Shown here: one piece after another, positions 32,262-41,692 of the stretch | Layout of the letters: every line of letters begins with the position of its first letter | Position numbering within the stretch: position 1 is the stretch's first letter | DNA from: Piezodorus guildinii | Lineage: Eukaryota; Arthropoda; Insecta; Hemiptera; Pentatomidae | Length of the DNA: 64,000 bases | NCBI GenBank assembly: GCA_023052935.1 | Contig: CM041297.1 | Coordinates: forward strand, 89,507,521-89,571,520 | Reading direction: 5' to 3' | Translations under genes and position numbers: made by a program | The notes under the pieces: model-generated | What the model saw: the letters and a program-made list of their open reading frames with translations, nothing else | Told to the model about the DNA's origin: nothing | Databases searched by the model: none

Positions 32262-32747
32262 ATTAGAGGTGGATGTGGACGGATTCAGCGATTAGTCTTT
32301 TCTTATGGTTTGGAACATATTCTAAAATAGAGCAGTCGTCAAAATTAAAGGAATGATTGAGATGAATAGAGTGTTCGGAAAGTTTTGAGGCTAGAGGGTT
32401 TCAAGAGGATACGGAGAGTTTATGATGTGATATTGTGGTTTTTAGGTAATTTTTGGTTTCTCCTACATAGGATACATCACAATCTGAACAAAAAATTTTA
32501 TACACAATATTGGAACGATATAGAGGAGTGATCGGGTCTTTTGTATTGGTAAAAAGGTGAGAAAGCTTGTTCTGGGTCTTTAGTCCTAGTTTTAAGGAAG
32601 TTAAGGAAATTTTAAGGATTTTTTAAATATATTTTCAGAAAGGTGCGGAATGTAAGGTAGGGATTTATATAAAAATATCATGGGTGAATCATGGTCGGGA
32701 ATTGTGGGGGAAGTAATGGTGGTTTTTATGTTATTATAAGAATCTAT
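32262..32747 (-). pseudogene. PLE C-terminal part: linker and GIY-YIG endonuclease
   Basis: The frame continues from the RT after the RTE insertion: IDSYNNIKTTITSP, then YKSLPYIPHLSENIFKK. The endonuclease itself is NIVYKIFCSDCDVSYVGETK followed by NYLKTTISHH. IVYKI...YVGET is the GIY-YIG signature, and the CxxC is typical of Penelope. The position usually occupied by the catalytic Arg in L-x-x-R-I reads Thr here (LKTTI), and a TGA follows KLSVSS. After the TGA the frame goes on through LASKLSEHSIHLNHSFNFDD to the end near 32262. Fused to RT, this domain would cut DNA for insertion. The missing Arg and the stop indicate it is inactive. Confidence 0.8.
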
Positions 32748-33019
32748 CCTCGCGCGGATCTCATTACAGCGTGGTCGGTGGAATTTCCTCGGAAGCTCCT
32801 CCCGGCTAAGTCCGATGGACCGCACACCAACAATGAGAGCGGCCCCCCAGGCTTGCTGGAGGGTGTGACGTAGGTTCGAACGCCCTACTCACATATTTTA
32901 GTTCACAAAATACCACCAAAAGTCATGGATTCCTCTGAGGTAAAACGCTCATTATCCGGAGGTAAACTAGTCCCCCGTTCGGGTCTCCGGGTGGGGACTG
33001 CTTCAGGGGAATCATGGCG

Positions 33020-34498
33020 CAAGATGAAAATAAAAGATCTAACAATAGGGACGTGAAACGTTAGAAGTTTAAATACGGCGGGTTAAAGTCGGTCGCGAAT
33101 GAAGTTAAGGGGTACCATTTAGATATCGTTGCATTACAAGAGGTTCGCTGGCCAGGGGAGAGTTCGTTAACAGAAGGAAAGTATACTATTTGGTACGGGG
33201 GGAGCGTTAATTATTGTTTAGGTACCGGGTTTCTGATTAGGAATAGATTTCTTTCCGCATTACGGGACGTACAGTTCATTAGTGAAAGAATATAGGTTGC
33301 TATATTTCAAGGGCGTTGGTTTAAAATCGCGTTTATAAACATTCATTCTCCCACCGAAGATAGTGATGATGAAGTAAAATGTGAATTTTATCATAAACTA
33401 GAGTCGGTTAACGATAGGTTACCGCGAAATTACATTAAGATAATACTAGGCGACGCGAACGCAAAGGTTAGAAGGGAAGAAGTATATCGTCCTACAATCG
33501 GTAAAGAAAGTTTGCACGAATATAGTAATGATAATGGGACCCGACTAATAAACTTTGCCATTTCGAAAAACCTAGTTATCAAAAGTACTACGTTTAAACA
33601 TAAGGATATTTATAAGTATACGTGGACATCGCCGGATGGACAAACACGGAATCAAATCGATCATGTTTTAGTACAAAACAGATGGCAAAGTAGCATAATT
33701 AACGTGAGATCGTATCGTGGTGCAGAATGCGGTTCTGATCATGAATTAGTAATCGCGAAACTTCGACAAAAACTAAATACAAAAAAGAAAACACCGAACT
33801 ATATTCGTCCCGAGAATTTTGATTTAGTTAAATTGAACAACCCCGAAATTAGAAAACAATTCGCGATAGAAGTAAAAAATAGGTTCGAAGCTTTGAAATC
33901 TTCAGACGAGGAACACGAAGATGTAAACAAATTATGGGAAGGGATTAGGGATAATATTAAAGAGGTCGGTAATTTATGTCTTGGGAAAATCGAAAATAAA
34001 AAGAACAAACCTTGGTTCGACAGGGATTGTCAAAATATGTTCGAAAAAAGAAAAACCGCTAAACTGAATTTCTTAAATAATCCAAGCGATAATAATGTGG
34101 CTTACTTTCGGTTAGTAAAGAATGAAACTTCAAAATTCTTGAAAAATAAAAAAAGGGAGTATCTTAAAGGCAAAATAATAGAAATAGAAAAACACCGAAA
34201 CGAAAATAACGTAAGAGAGATGTACAAAGGTATAAACAAATCGCGTAAAAGATTTAAACCTCTATTGAATGGGGTTAAAGATGCGAATAACAATATAATT
34301 GCGGATCCGACTGAGATATTAAATAAATTTAAACAACACTTTGACGGCATATTAAATACGGAAAATAATAATCAATCTCCTCTCTCTGAATATCAGAGCG
34401 CTGAACCATGGATAGACGCACCGAGTGAAGAGGAAGTCGAAATGGCGATAGGAAAATTTATAAGGCTGCAGGAAATGATGATATCACGAGTGAATTAA
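33020..34498 (+). pseudogene. RTE endonuclease and linker (CFDP2-like)
   Basis: The domain starts in one frame (KDLTIGT, stop, NVRSLNTAG near 33030-33080). It shifts frame and continues with YHLDIVALQEVRWPGESS (33113 on), TIWYGGSVNYCLGTGFLI and WFKIAFINIHSPTEDSDDE, then IILGDANAKV (the GD-x-N motif) and GAECGSDHELVIAKLR (the SDH motif near 33735). This is the endonuclease type known as craniofacial development protein 2-like, derived from RTE elements. A basic linker follows to 34498, where a further shift near 34470 leads into the RT. One frame is open from 33512 to 34498. Stops and shifts show it is inactive. Confidence 0.8.
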
Positions 34499-35315
34499 TC
34501 AAGGCGTGTGGAGAAGCGGGCGTTTCCAAAATACATTTTTTAGTTAAAAAGATCTGGGAAAATTAAAAATGCCCGAAGAATGGAAAGAATCAATACTTAT
34601 TCCGATTCACAAAAAAGGACCGAGGAAGGATTGTAACAACTATCGTGGGATCTCTCTTCTCCCAGTATGCTATAAAATATTCTCGTCAATTCTAACTAGT
34701 CGAATCACGGAATACGCTGAGGAAATTATCGGAGATTACCAATGTGGTTTTAGGCGGAATCGCTCGACTATTGAAGAAATAAAGTCCCGGTTAAAGGTGG
34801 GAAATGCGTGTTATTATTCAGTTGCTAAGTTACTTAGTTCGCGGCTTCTATCTAAAAACTTAAAGGTTAGAATTTATAAAGCTATTATTCTTCCAACGGT
34901 TCTTTACGGATGTGAAACGTGGCCGCTTACTTTGAAGGATGAACAACGGCTTAAGGTCTTCGAAAATAAGGTATTGCGTAAAATATTTGGTCCGAAGAGA
35001 GATGAGGCCACTGGGGAGTTTAGAAGGTTGCACAACGCGGAATTGCGGAACTTGTATCCTGTGAATATAACTGAGCTGATTGCATCGCGGAGACTCAAAT
35101 GGGCGAGTAAAGTTGTAGGGTTCGATGACGTGCGGATTCCGAGAAAGTTGGTATTTGCTGATCCGACTGGTAGGCGTCCGAAAGGTAGGCCGAAGCGTAG
35201 ATGGGAGGATTGCGTTAAGGCAGATCTCGGGAGCTTGGGCTTGATTGGTGAACATTGGACGAGTCTGTGTATGCAGAATTTGGTGGTATCGGCATCGAAC
35301 CTTCGGGTTCGCTAA
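34470..35315 (+). pseudogene. RTE reverse transcriptase with central deletion
   Basis: After the shift the sequence reads ITSELIKACGEAGVSKIHFL and then, from 34569, MPEEWKESILIPIHKKGPRK, NNYRGISLLPVCYKIFSSIL and GDYQCGFRRNRSTIEE. At about 34785 it jumps directly to KSRLKVGNACYYSVAKL and YKAIILPTVLYGCETWPL. The segment with motifs A, B and C (present in the copy at 216-1412 as KKAYDSIDR and YADD) is therefore missing, about 150-250 codons. The C-terminus is intact: VFENKVLRKIFGPKRDEATG to GRPKGRPKRRWEDCV. Without the catalytic aspartates it cannot act as RT. Confidence 0.8.
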
Positions 35316-35344
35316 GCCTATTATTATTATTATTATTATTATTA

Positions 35345-36594
35345 TAAGAATCTATAAGGTTTTTAATGATTTTTTTTGGGAAGCTGTTTAAGGTTAAGAT
35401 TTGTTTAATACGTTCGATATTATTAGGATGGTTCTTTGGATCAGACAAGGATAGGCAACGGTGGACGAGATTCTTGGCAACATTTAATTTCTGATGATAT
35501 GGGTGTTGGGAGAAGAAGTTGAGCAGTCTACCGGAATAGGTGGATTTGGTGCACCAGTCAGTTGAAATAGAACCGTCAGTGTTTCTAGTGATAAGTAAGT
35601 CTAAAAAGGGGATTGTCAAGTTGTTTTCTATTTCTACGGTAAAACGGAGGCATGGATCATATGAATTAAACGATTTTAGGATATCGGGGATTTTGTCTGG
35701 GTTTATTATCAGGAAGAGGTCGTCCACGTACTTTTTAATAAATATAATTTCATTTTTATAGGTTGCGGTTATAGAGTCGAGTAGGTCATTTAGTACGATG
35801 TTAGAGAGGTCAGGAGCGAGACAGTTACCCATTGCAAGTCCCGAGATCTGATTGTAAAATTTGTTCTGAAAAGTGAGATATCCGGTTTTACAACAAAGTT
35901 CTAGTGATTCTAAATATGAAAGAAGATTAAATGTGGTGTGGGGTTCAATGATGTTCCAGTGTTTTTCTACTAGTTGGATAACTTTATCAATGGGGATATT
36001 GATAAAAAGGCTTTCGGCGTCAAAGGATGTTAGAATGTAGTTGGAGGGAATACGTAACGATAGTAACTGTTGTCGGAGGTAAAAGGAATTGTTAATGTCA
36101 TAGGGGTTAGTTCGGCTAAGTATTTTAAGTGAAGGTAGAAGGAATTTACTAAGTTTCGAAGAAGGTGCGTTGATATTAGAAATGATGGGACGGAGTGGAT
36201 TGCCGGGTTTGTGAATTTTGGGAAGGCCATATAAATGTGGGGGTAAGGAGTTGTACGGGATCAAGTTTCTGTACGTGGTTAGGTTGATGAATTTGTTTTC
36301 TAAAAGTTTTTTGATATGTTGATTGAATTGTATCATGAGTGGGCGGGTGGGATCACGGGAAGATGGTGTATATGTCGATCGGTCTGATAAAAGTGAGTTT
36401 ATTTTGTCGTCGTATTCAGTTTTGTCCTTTATAACTGTTACGTTACCTTTGTCAGCCCTAGTTACTATAAGTAGTTTATTGGACCTGAGGAATGAACGAG
36501 TGAAGAAAAGATCTTTGAAGAAGAGGGGGAAAGAGATTATTGAGGTGGGGGGGGGGGGGGGGTTGGAGACATTTTTTTTGTATAACACTTTCAT
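35345..36594 (-). pseudogene. Penelope-type reverse transcriptase
   Basis: The minus-strand frame starts MKVLYKKN, followed by a proline run encoded by a C16 tract. RT motifs of the Penelope type are seen: LIVTRADKGNVTVIKDK (~residue 42), YGLPKIHKPGNPLRPIISNI (~118), motif A TSFDAESLFINIPIDK (~190), motif B QISGLAMGNCLAPDLSNIVL (~248), and motif C IKKYVDDLFLIIN (~286), with Y-V-D-D in place of Y-A-D-D. The thumb has IPFLDLLITRNTDGS and then TDWCTKSTYSGRLLNFFSQH. The frame runs into the RTE microsatellite tail near 35345 (run of Asn codons); its true continuation is at 32747. It is otherwise uninterrupted. Confidence 0.85.
36547..36562. repeat. G16 homopolymer
   Basis: A run of 16 G residues on the plus strand (C16 on the coding strand, giving Pro codons near the N-terminus of the PLE RT frame). 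Confidence 0.9.
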
Positions 36595-36880
36595 TATTAT
36601 ACTATAGTCATTGTATTTTAATTAACTTTTTTTACATATACAGTTTTTCTGTTATATTTTAATACTGACGTTCTCTAGCTCAATAGGTTATATAATATTG
36701 TATGTAATGTCATTGAAATTGTATTTTTTGTATCTTTTTAGCCCTGATGATGACCCACAAAGGGGGTCGAAACGTTGGCAAACAATAAATAGTTGAAACT
36801 ATTTAGTTGTTTCATTTAATGACCGCCACCCGGACTAATTCCTTCCAGTAAATCTCAACGGTCAACTAATTACATCCACA
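36595..36880 (+). repeat. PLE right terminal segment, inverted copy
   Basis: Inverted match of 26826-27095, with the outer extension CAGTAAATCTCAACGGTC and then AACTAATTACATCCACA ending at the 13-bp duplication. It is upstream of the RT start and antisense to it. Confidence 0.8.
36744..36773 (+). ncRNA. Hammerhead-like core, PLE right end
   Basis: Plus strand: CTGATGA, T, GACCC-loop-GGGTC, GAAAC. It is the inverted copy of the core at 26900-26929. Confidence 0.55.
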
Positions 36881-36929
36881 ATTAAAATTTTATATATGAA
36901 GTTTTAATTATGACAAAGTGTGAAGAACC

Positions 36930-37489
36930 AAAAAAAAAAAAAAAAAAAAAAAATAAGTAATAAAAAAAAAACTGAATTATTAAATTGCATAAAGGGTCTT
37001 ATTTCTATTATTTCATTGTTATTAGAGACGGTACTGTATTTAATTTTAACAGTTCTACAAGAAGATGGTTGGTTAGAGATTCCTTTTGACTACCATGTTT
37101 CCTTCCGAATTAAGGGGACTCGTGTTATAGAGAGGAGATGAGGTCCAAGATTGTTCTCCTCACAGCTAATATAAGATAACAAATAATTATCCCGCCCCAG
37201 CTGGACATGAATCCAAGGCTAGAGGATTAGTAGCTTTATATATTGTAGTTACCTTACGTTCTCCACTTCCTCTGACTGCCTCTATTGTATGAAAGAAAGA
37301 ATTTATATTTAAGTTATATTTAGTAATTTAAGTTCTAATAGTAAGAATAGTAATATAGAGGTATAATGTACAGTTAGAAACCTAAAAAACGTGCAAATTA
37401 TTACACAATGGTTTATTATTTCCAAATGACTATATTACTGTACAACTGTTTATAAAGCTGTAGATAGGCAATTAAGTGATATGAAAAGC
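36930..37489. other. A-run and unassigned interval
   Basis: An A-run of about 23 bases at 36930-36952 is followed by sequence without a supported gene. A 29-base segment at 37253-37281 (-) has acceptor- and donor-like neighbours but is too short to call. Confidence 0.35.
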
Positions 37490-37875
37490 AATAAATAATT
37501 CAAAGTAAAATGGCATGACACTACTGCTAATTTTAAAACGCTATATCTCTGCTAATTTTTAAACAATTTCAATGATTCTTTTTTTATTTTGTAGAAACTT
37601 CAATCTCTATGTTTTTATTTATTTAATAATTAGGACAAATTCAATCTTTTTTTTCAATCTTCAATAACAACATATTTTTGATGGAATTACATCTATTATA
37701 ATTTGTTACTTGAATATTCAGATCAACTTCAACGGATTTTTTATTATTCGTTATTCGGGTTCTACGCATCTTAAAAGGTAAGCCCTCAAATATTGAAGGG
37801 GAGTAATTTTTTATTTAATTTTTTGGTCGATTACGAAGGTTCATTATTGAAAATAATAAACCAAAAGCTGTGGAA
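37490..37875. repeat. Rep-2 copy 2
   Basis: Inverted relative to 1550-2115. It shares the blocks TCGTTATTCGGGTTCTACGC (complement seen near 1640-1660), TAAGCCCTCAAATATTGAAG and TCATTATTGAAAATAATAAACC. Non-coding. Confidence 0.5.
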
Positions 37876-38029
37876 GGTAATATAAAGTAACGAATAGGGC
37901 ATAAACTTGAGTGATTATTGTACCTAACAATTTTATATTGCTTTATTATTAAATCTAAAACATATGTTTCCAACGGAGCTGAATGTAATTCTTTAAACTT
38001 TTTTCAACCCTAAATTTATTTAATATTTC

Positions 38030-38080
38030 TTAAATCGATTTTCACAACCGAGCGAAGCCTCATGTTGCCCGCACCAGATT
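38030..38080 (-). repeat. Rep-1 end fragment
   Basis: CATGTTGCCCGCACCAGATT matches the complement of the Rep-1 start block (GTGCGGGCAACACACGACT). Only the terminus is preserved. Confidence 0.45.
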
Positions 38081-38152
38081 TTTTTGAATATAATAATACC
38101 AAAGTTGAACTACTGATATTCAGAAAAAATAATAGTTTTAATGCCTAACCTT

Positions 38153-38195
38153 TAGGGATCTTTAACCGGTACCTATCATCGCACAGGTTCGGGAC
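38153..38195 (-). mobile_element. SINE-A internal fragment
   Basis: AGGGATCTTTAACCGGTACC and ATCGCACAGGTTCGGGAC match SINE-A at 15063-15106 (AGGGATCTTTAACGAGTACC, ATCGCACAGGCTCGGGAC). Confidence 0.6.
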
Positions 38196-38224
38196 AAATG
38201 TGATACAAGCTTATACTGTCATTA

Positions 38225-38962
38225 TTCACATGTAAAGATACTGCCCATTGGCAGATCTCCAAAAAATATGCTAAAACTGAAGTTCTCGGAGCCATCTTCT
38301 TTTCAGACGCTTCAGAGGATTATCAGGGATTGTTGAGGTAGAAAAGTTTGAACCTAGTGGATTAGAGTGGGAACGGAGTTTGTCATGAAAGGAGTGGTAC
38401 CTGGTTCGGGCCAAGTCAGCAACATAAGGAACATTTTGGTCTTTATGAATTAGTTGATTCGTGACAAAATAACGAGCATTGAGGATTTTTCGAAGGATTT
38501 TTGGTCGTAAGGATTGGAGACGGAAGAATTTGATGGTTTAGCAGAGCACCAAAGCTCTACCCCATAAGTCCATATTGGCCTTATGATAGTCATGTAGATG
38601 AGTCTTTTGTAGTTAAGCGGAAGGTTTGTACGTTTGTCCAGTAAGCAGTAGTCGAAAACGTCGGGCAGTTTATTGTCTTTTCAGTCTTGTGTGAGGATTC
38701 CAAGTAAGACGTTTCTCCAGATGGAGACCTAGATATCGGATCTGTTCGACTGGGACAAGCGGAGTGTTAAAGGAAACAGTAGGGCAGGATGTCATCGGTT
38801 CACGACGCATGGTGGAGGTTATTTGGTGTTTTTTTTTTTATCCTCCATTTCTGACACCATACTTCAAGTTTTCTGATGTGGAATTGAAGGGTTTAAGAGG
38901 CAATGGTGGGATGATTATTGACTAACAATACACAGGTGTCATCAGCATAAGTTGAACCCATC
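38225..38962 (-). pseudogene. Jockey-like RT fragment, from YADD to C-terminus
   Basis: The minus strand begins with GSTYADDTCVLLVNNHPTIA (catalytic YADD near 38950), then LQFHIRKLEVWCQKWR. It continues, with stops and frameshifts, through the conserved TYGVELW-type block (complement of 38555-38580) and a C-terminus related to LDAPYFVTNKLIHRDLNIP in the copy at 56860-57535. No endonuclease is present and it is 5'-truncated. Four fragments of this family occur in the window (also 40830, 49915 and 56860). Confidence 0.7.
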
Positions 38963-39600
38963 TCTTACAAGGCCTCCTCCTGCCCTCCATCTTGCCCAGC
39001 AAAATCAACTTTAACAAGTTATACCGTCGGCTGTTTCACATTATATGTCCAAAATATTCCAGCTTACGTGATTTTATTAAAAACAGCAGCTTCTTTTCTT
39101 CACATATGCTTTCTAAGACCCTAAGGTTGGTGATATGATCGGTCCATGGGATTCTTAAAATAAGTCGGTATAACCACATCTCAAGCGACTCAAATTTGCA
39201 CAGGAAGCTTCAGTTACAGTCCAGGATTCGACCCCGTAGAGCAGCACGGGGAAGACATAACTTCAATAGTGTGATCTTAGTTAGCTGTGAAAGATCATGG
39301 CATATGAACAATTTGACATTTTGAGAAAAGCCTCTCTGGCCCTCTTTATTCTGCATTTAATCTCCCACGTTTCATATATTTCGGTTCCGAGATAAGTATA
39401 TACATATCTCTGAACTCTTTCTGTTTGTTGGTTATTTATTGCGAGTTAGCCAGCATAGTTAGTGGTTTTTGACACTATTTTTTTGTATTTTGAAGTGCAG
39501 AGACAGCCCGTATTTCTCACTGACCTTGACCACCCAAACCACCATCTCTTGGAGACTCTCAAGGCTGTTTAACTGGCATCTCAACAACAATATATAATTA
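38963..39600 (-). pseudogene. Second RT-type C-terminal fragment (RTE/CR1-like)
   Basis: Reading on the minus strand: MVVWVVKVSEKYGLSLHFK near 39560-39490 (RT, after motif C), CKFESLEMWLYRLILRIPW and TDHITNLRVLESI near 39215-39110, then KSRKLEYFGHIM and a GKMEGRRRPCKR end near 38990. This resembles a common family of insect endonuclease/reverse transcriptases but is a different lineage from the neighbour at 38225-38962. Stops are frequent. Its placement directly against the Jockey fragment may reflect insertion of one into the other. Confidence 0.6.
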
Positions 39601-40110
39601 GATATCAGATATAGCTTTAGATTTGATATCAGATTAAATATTAATAACTACTTACTAATAGTTTTCTGACTTATCTAAAATATAGTTATACAGACCGTAG
39701 TATATGTGGACAAAGCGGTGCACAGGCAAGGGCTGGTTCATTTAACATCTATTATTAATAGTGTTAGGTAATTAGGTGAAAATAGGTACTTTAATAACCT
39801 TATATAGAATGGGTAATCAAGACTGAATTGCTTCACACTGCAAAGCAAGTCCTAATCAAATTTATGGCGCCTCCTCCAACATTTTATCGAACCTGATTGC
39901 ATACGAGTTATGATGACAAAATATAAATTAATTGCCTTTCAGAAATTTTAATAAAGTACTATAGTATGGAAATATATTCCACAAGAAGATTGCAAAAAAT
40001 AAATGGTCACATTTTAATGTAAAAACAAAATAAACGACTATTAATTTAATGATTTTAAAAGACATTTCATACATTCAAATCTAACATTATAATTCACTGT
40101 AAAATGGCAA

Positions 40111-40113
<3 letters not shown>
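39601..40113. other. Unassigned AT-rich interval
   Basis: No gene or repeat recognised. Confidence 0.4.

Positions 40114-40142
<29 letters not shown>
40114..40142. repeat. T29 homopolymer
   Basis: A run of 29 T residues on the plus strand. Read on the minus strand it is a poly(A) stretch lying 8 bases after the stop codon of the short frame 40151-40276. Confidence 0.9.
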
Positions 40143-40146
<4 letters not shown>

Positions 40147-40150
40147 TAAT

Positions 40151-40276
40151 CTAAAATATCCTTGAGAGGTTTTCTGCATGAATAACTATTGCCGGCAGTC
40201 TCTCATCGACTTCATTCAAACTCTGATCGCAAAACTTGATAGCAAATAGAAGTCCCTGCACGTCTTCTATAACCAT
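40151..40276 (-). other. Coding-like fragment followed by an A-run
   Basis: A 41-residue minus-strand frame begins MVIEDVQGLLFAIKFCDQSL, ends with AIVIHAENLSRIF and stops just before the A29 tract. The composition is protein-like rather than AT-driven. I do not recognise the protein. It could be a 5'-truncated retroposed copy of an mRNA or LINE, or the last exon of a host gene. No AATAAA is seen between stop and A-run, which is odd for either. Confidence 0.35.
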
Positions 40277-40829
40277 CCATGGAATATTAGAAAAATGGAA
40301 GAAGAAGTTGGTCATTATTATGATAAACATTTGTTATTTAGAAACTTAAATGAAACATTATTTTTTCAAATATTAATATCAAACTGTCAGTGGCATAAAT
40401 CTAAAGTTGACAATCGAGTTTCGCTTTTGATTATTCTTTTAAATTTAAACTTTGATTACCTACGTATATATATAAAAGATATCTGCCATCAGTTCTTACT
40501 GTTTTAATGAGCTACTTTATTCAAGGAGGAACCCGAAATCTCGATGCCTTATATTTATTTATTGAATATGGATCCTCCCCCCATATCACCTGTACTCTTC
40601 GTTTAACTGATGACTCACTGCCCCCTAGTATCCTTTAGTAAAATTTCCGTTGAGAACTTGAATCCGAAAAATTCACGATCGAATCCTCTCCTTTGTCTAC
40701 GTTTTCTGTGAAGGTAAGTGAAATTGAAATGAGTGAATTAAAATAAATAATTTAATAATATGCACTATTAATTATTCATAATTAATTAATTCATAATTAA
40801 AATTAACTCCTGTAGAAAAAACCCGATAA

Positions 40830-41270
40830 CTAGGACTCCATCTTACTTGGTATCCTCATCACACATGACTGGAATGACAAGTAACTGCACGAAAATAACG
40901 ATTAAAACACTTACTAGGCAAAAGTTCAAAACTTCTAGTCTATTACAAAAAAAAACTCATATTTGGATATATGGAATAGATCTTTGTGACTCTACTGAAC
41001 CATATCACTCCTACCGCATTCAATCCTTACAACCTAAAATCATTTTCAAATTCCTGAATATTCTCTTATTTTGTCACAATAAACTCCTCCATAATGACCT
41101 CGATACCCCATTTGTCGCAGACCTAGCCCGAAATAGATACCTCTTTTCAGTCTAAACCCCACGCCTACACAAGCCCACTTGTCCGTTATCGATTTTCTAT
41201 ACACATTCCACTAAGACAATTTAAAAGAATGTGGAAGAAGAATCGGGACCTAACCCCTTAAAATAGTTAA
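40830..41270 (+). pseudogene. Jockey-like RT C-terminal fragment
   Basis: The plus strand reads LGLHLTWYPHHT near 40835-40870. Then in another frame IYGIDLCDSTEPYHSYRIQS and SLQPKIIFKFLNI follow at 40965-41055, and NKLLHNDLDTPFVADLARNR to 41145. This corresponds to YGIELWGSTKPSNSSRIQSL and PLVAEIAQ in the minus-strand copy at 57023. The end reads LKRMWKKNRDLTP. It is degenerate and 5'-truncated, and a (TG)n/(TA)n tract follows. Confidence 0.7.
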
Positions 41271-41317
41271 TGAAGAGCTACCAATGAGTATACAGTACCT
41301 AATACAGTAGTAAATTG

Positions 41318-41353
41318 GCTGTGTGTAAGTGTGTGTGTGTATGTGTATACAAT

Positions 41354-41405
<52 letters not shown>
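41318..41405. repeat. (TG)n and (TA)n microsatellites
   Basis: A TG-rich stretch (TGTGTGTAAGTGTGTGTGTG) is followed by TA repeats at about 41357-41404. Confidence 0.9.
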
Positions 41406-41408
<3 letters not shown>

Positions 41409-41489
41409 GTTTAAACATATATATATTTCTTAATTCTAGCTTTTATAACATGTTGACTGATCTATATTTCAAATTTTTTATTTATTATT

Positions 41490-41544
41490 ATAACAAACCA
41501 TCCACTCCCAGCTACCTCCCTATATCCACAGTCTTCTGCAATTT
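41490..41544 (+). mobile_element. CR1/L2-type 3' fragment, left part
   Basis: The frame IHSQLPPYIHSLLQFK at about 41497-41544 matches SHHPFYVCSLLVFKSS of the protein at 27939-29996. It is continued at 46062 after the Jockey insertion. Confidence 0.65.
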
Positions 41545-41692
41545 TTTTTTTTTTCACTTAATATTTTATTTACACCTGTAAAAAAATTACAATAAGCAAA
41601 TGTGCTAAAATCTAAGTAAACATGGCGTGGTCAGGCATGAGGGAGACAGCACTCAGTGGTGCATCCTCCTGACATTAAGCAGAACTATATTT

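Larger units (their letters stand above)
32748..35338 (+). mobile_element. RTE-like non-LTR retrotransposon, both ends present
   Basis: A 17-bp duplication, TTATTATAAGAATCTAT, lies at 32731-32747 and 35339-35355 in the disrupted PLE frame. A GC-rich 5' UTR (about 32748-33015) precedes a broken endonuclease (33020-33800) and RT region, and the 3' end is a (TTA)n microsatellite after GGGTTCGCTAAGCC. The element is only 2.6 kb because the RT centre is deleted near 34785. The 3' end matches the copy at 216-1412. Confidence 0.9.
26826..36880 (-). mobile_element. Penelope-like element (PLE), disrupted by two nested insertions
   Basis: A 13-bp direct repeat, ATTAAAATTTTAT, at 26813-26825 and 36881-36893 brackets the region. 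The two ends are inverted copies of one another over roughly 270 bp (26826-27095 against about 36595-36845), each with a hammerhead-like core; the right end is a little longer. On the minus strand the RT lies at 35345-36594 and the GIY-YIG endonuclease at about 32262-32747. The coding sequence is split by an RTE element (32748-35338). A CR1/L2-group element (about 27660-32215) sits in the 3' part. Subtracting these, the PLE is about 2.9 kb, in line with the family. Confidence 0.85.

Noticed and set aside
37253..37281. 29-bp microexon on the minus strand
   Set aside because: Splice-like borders are present, but 29 bases give no testable coding signal.
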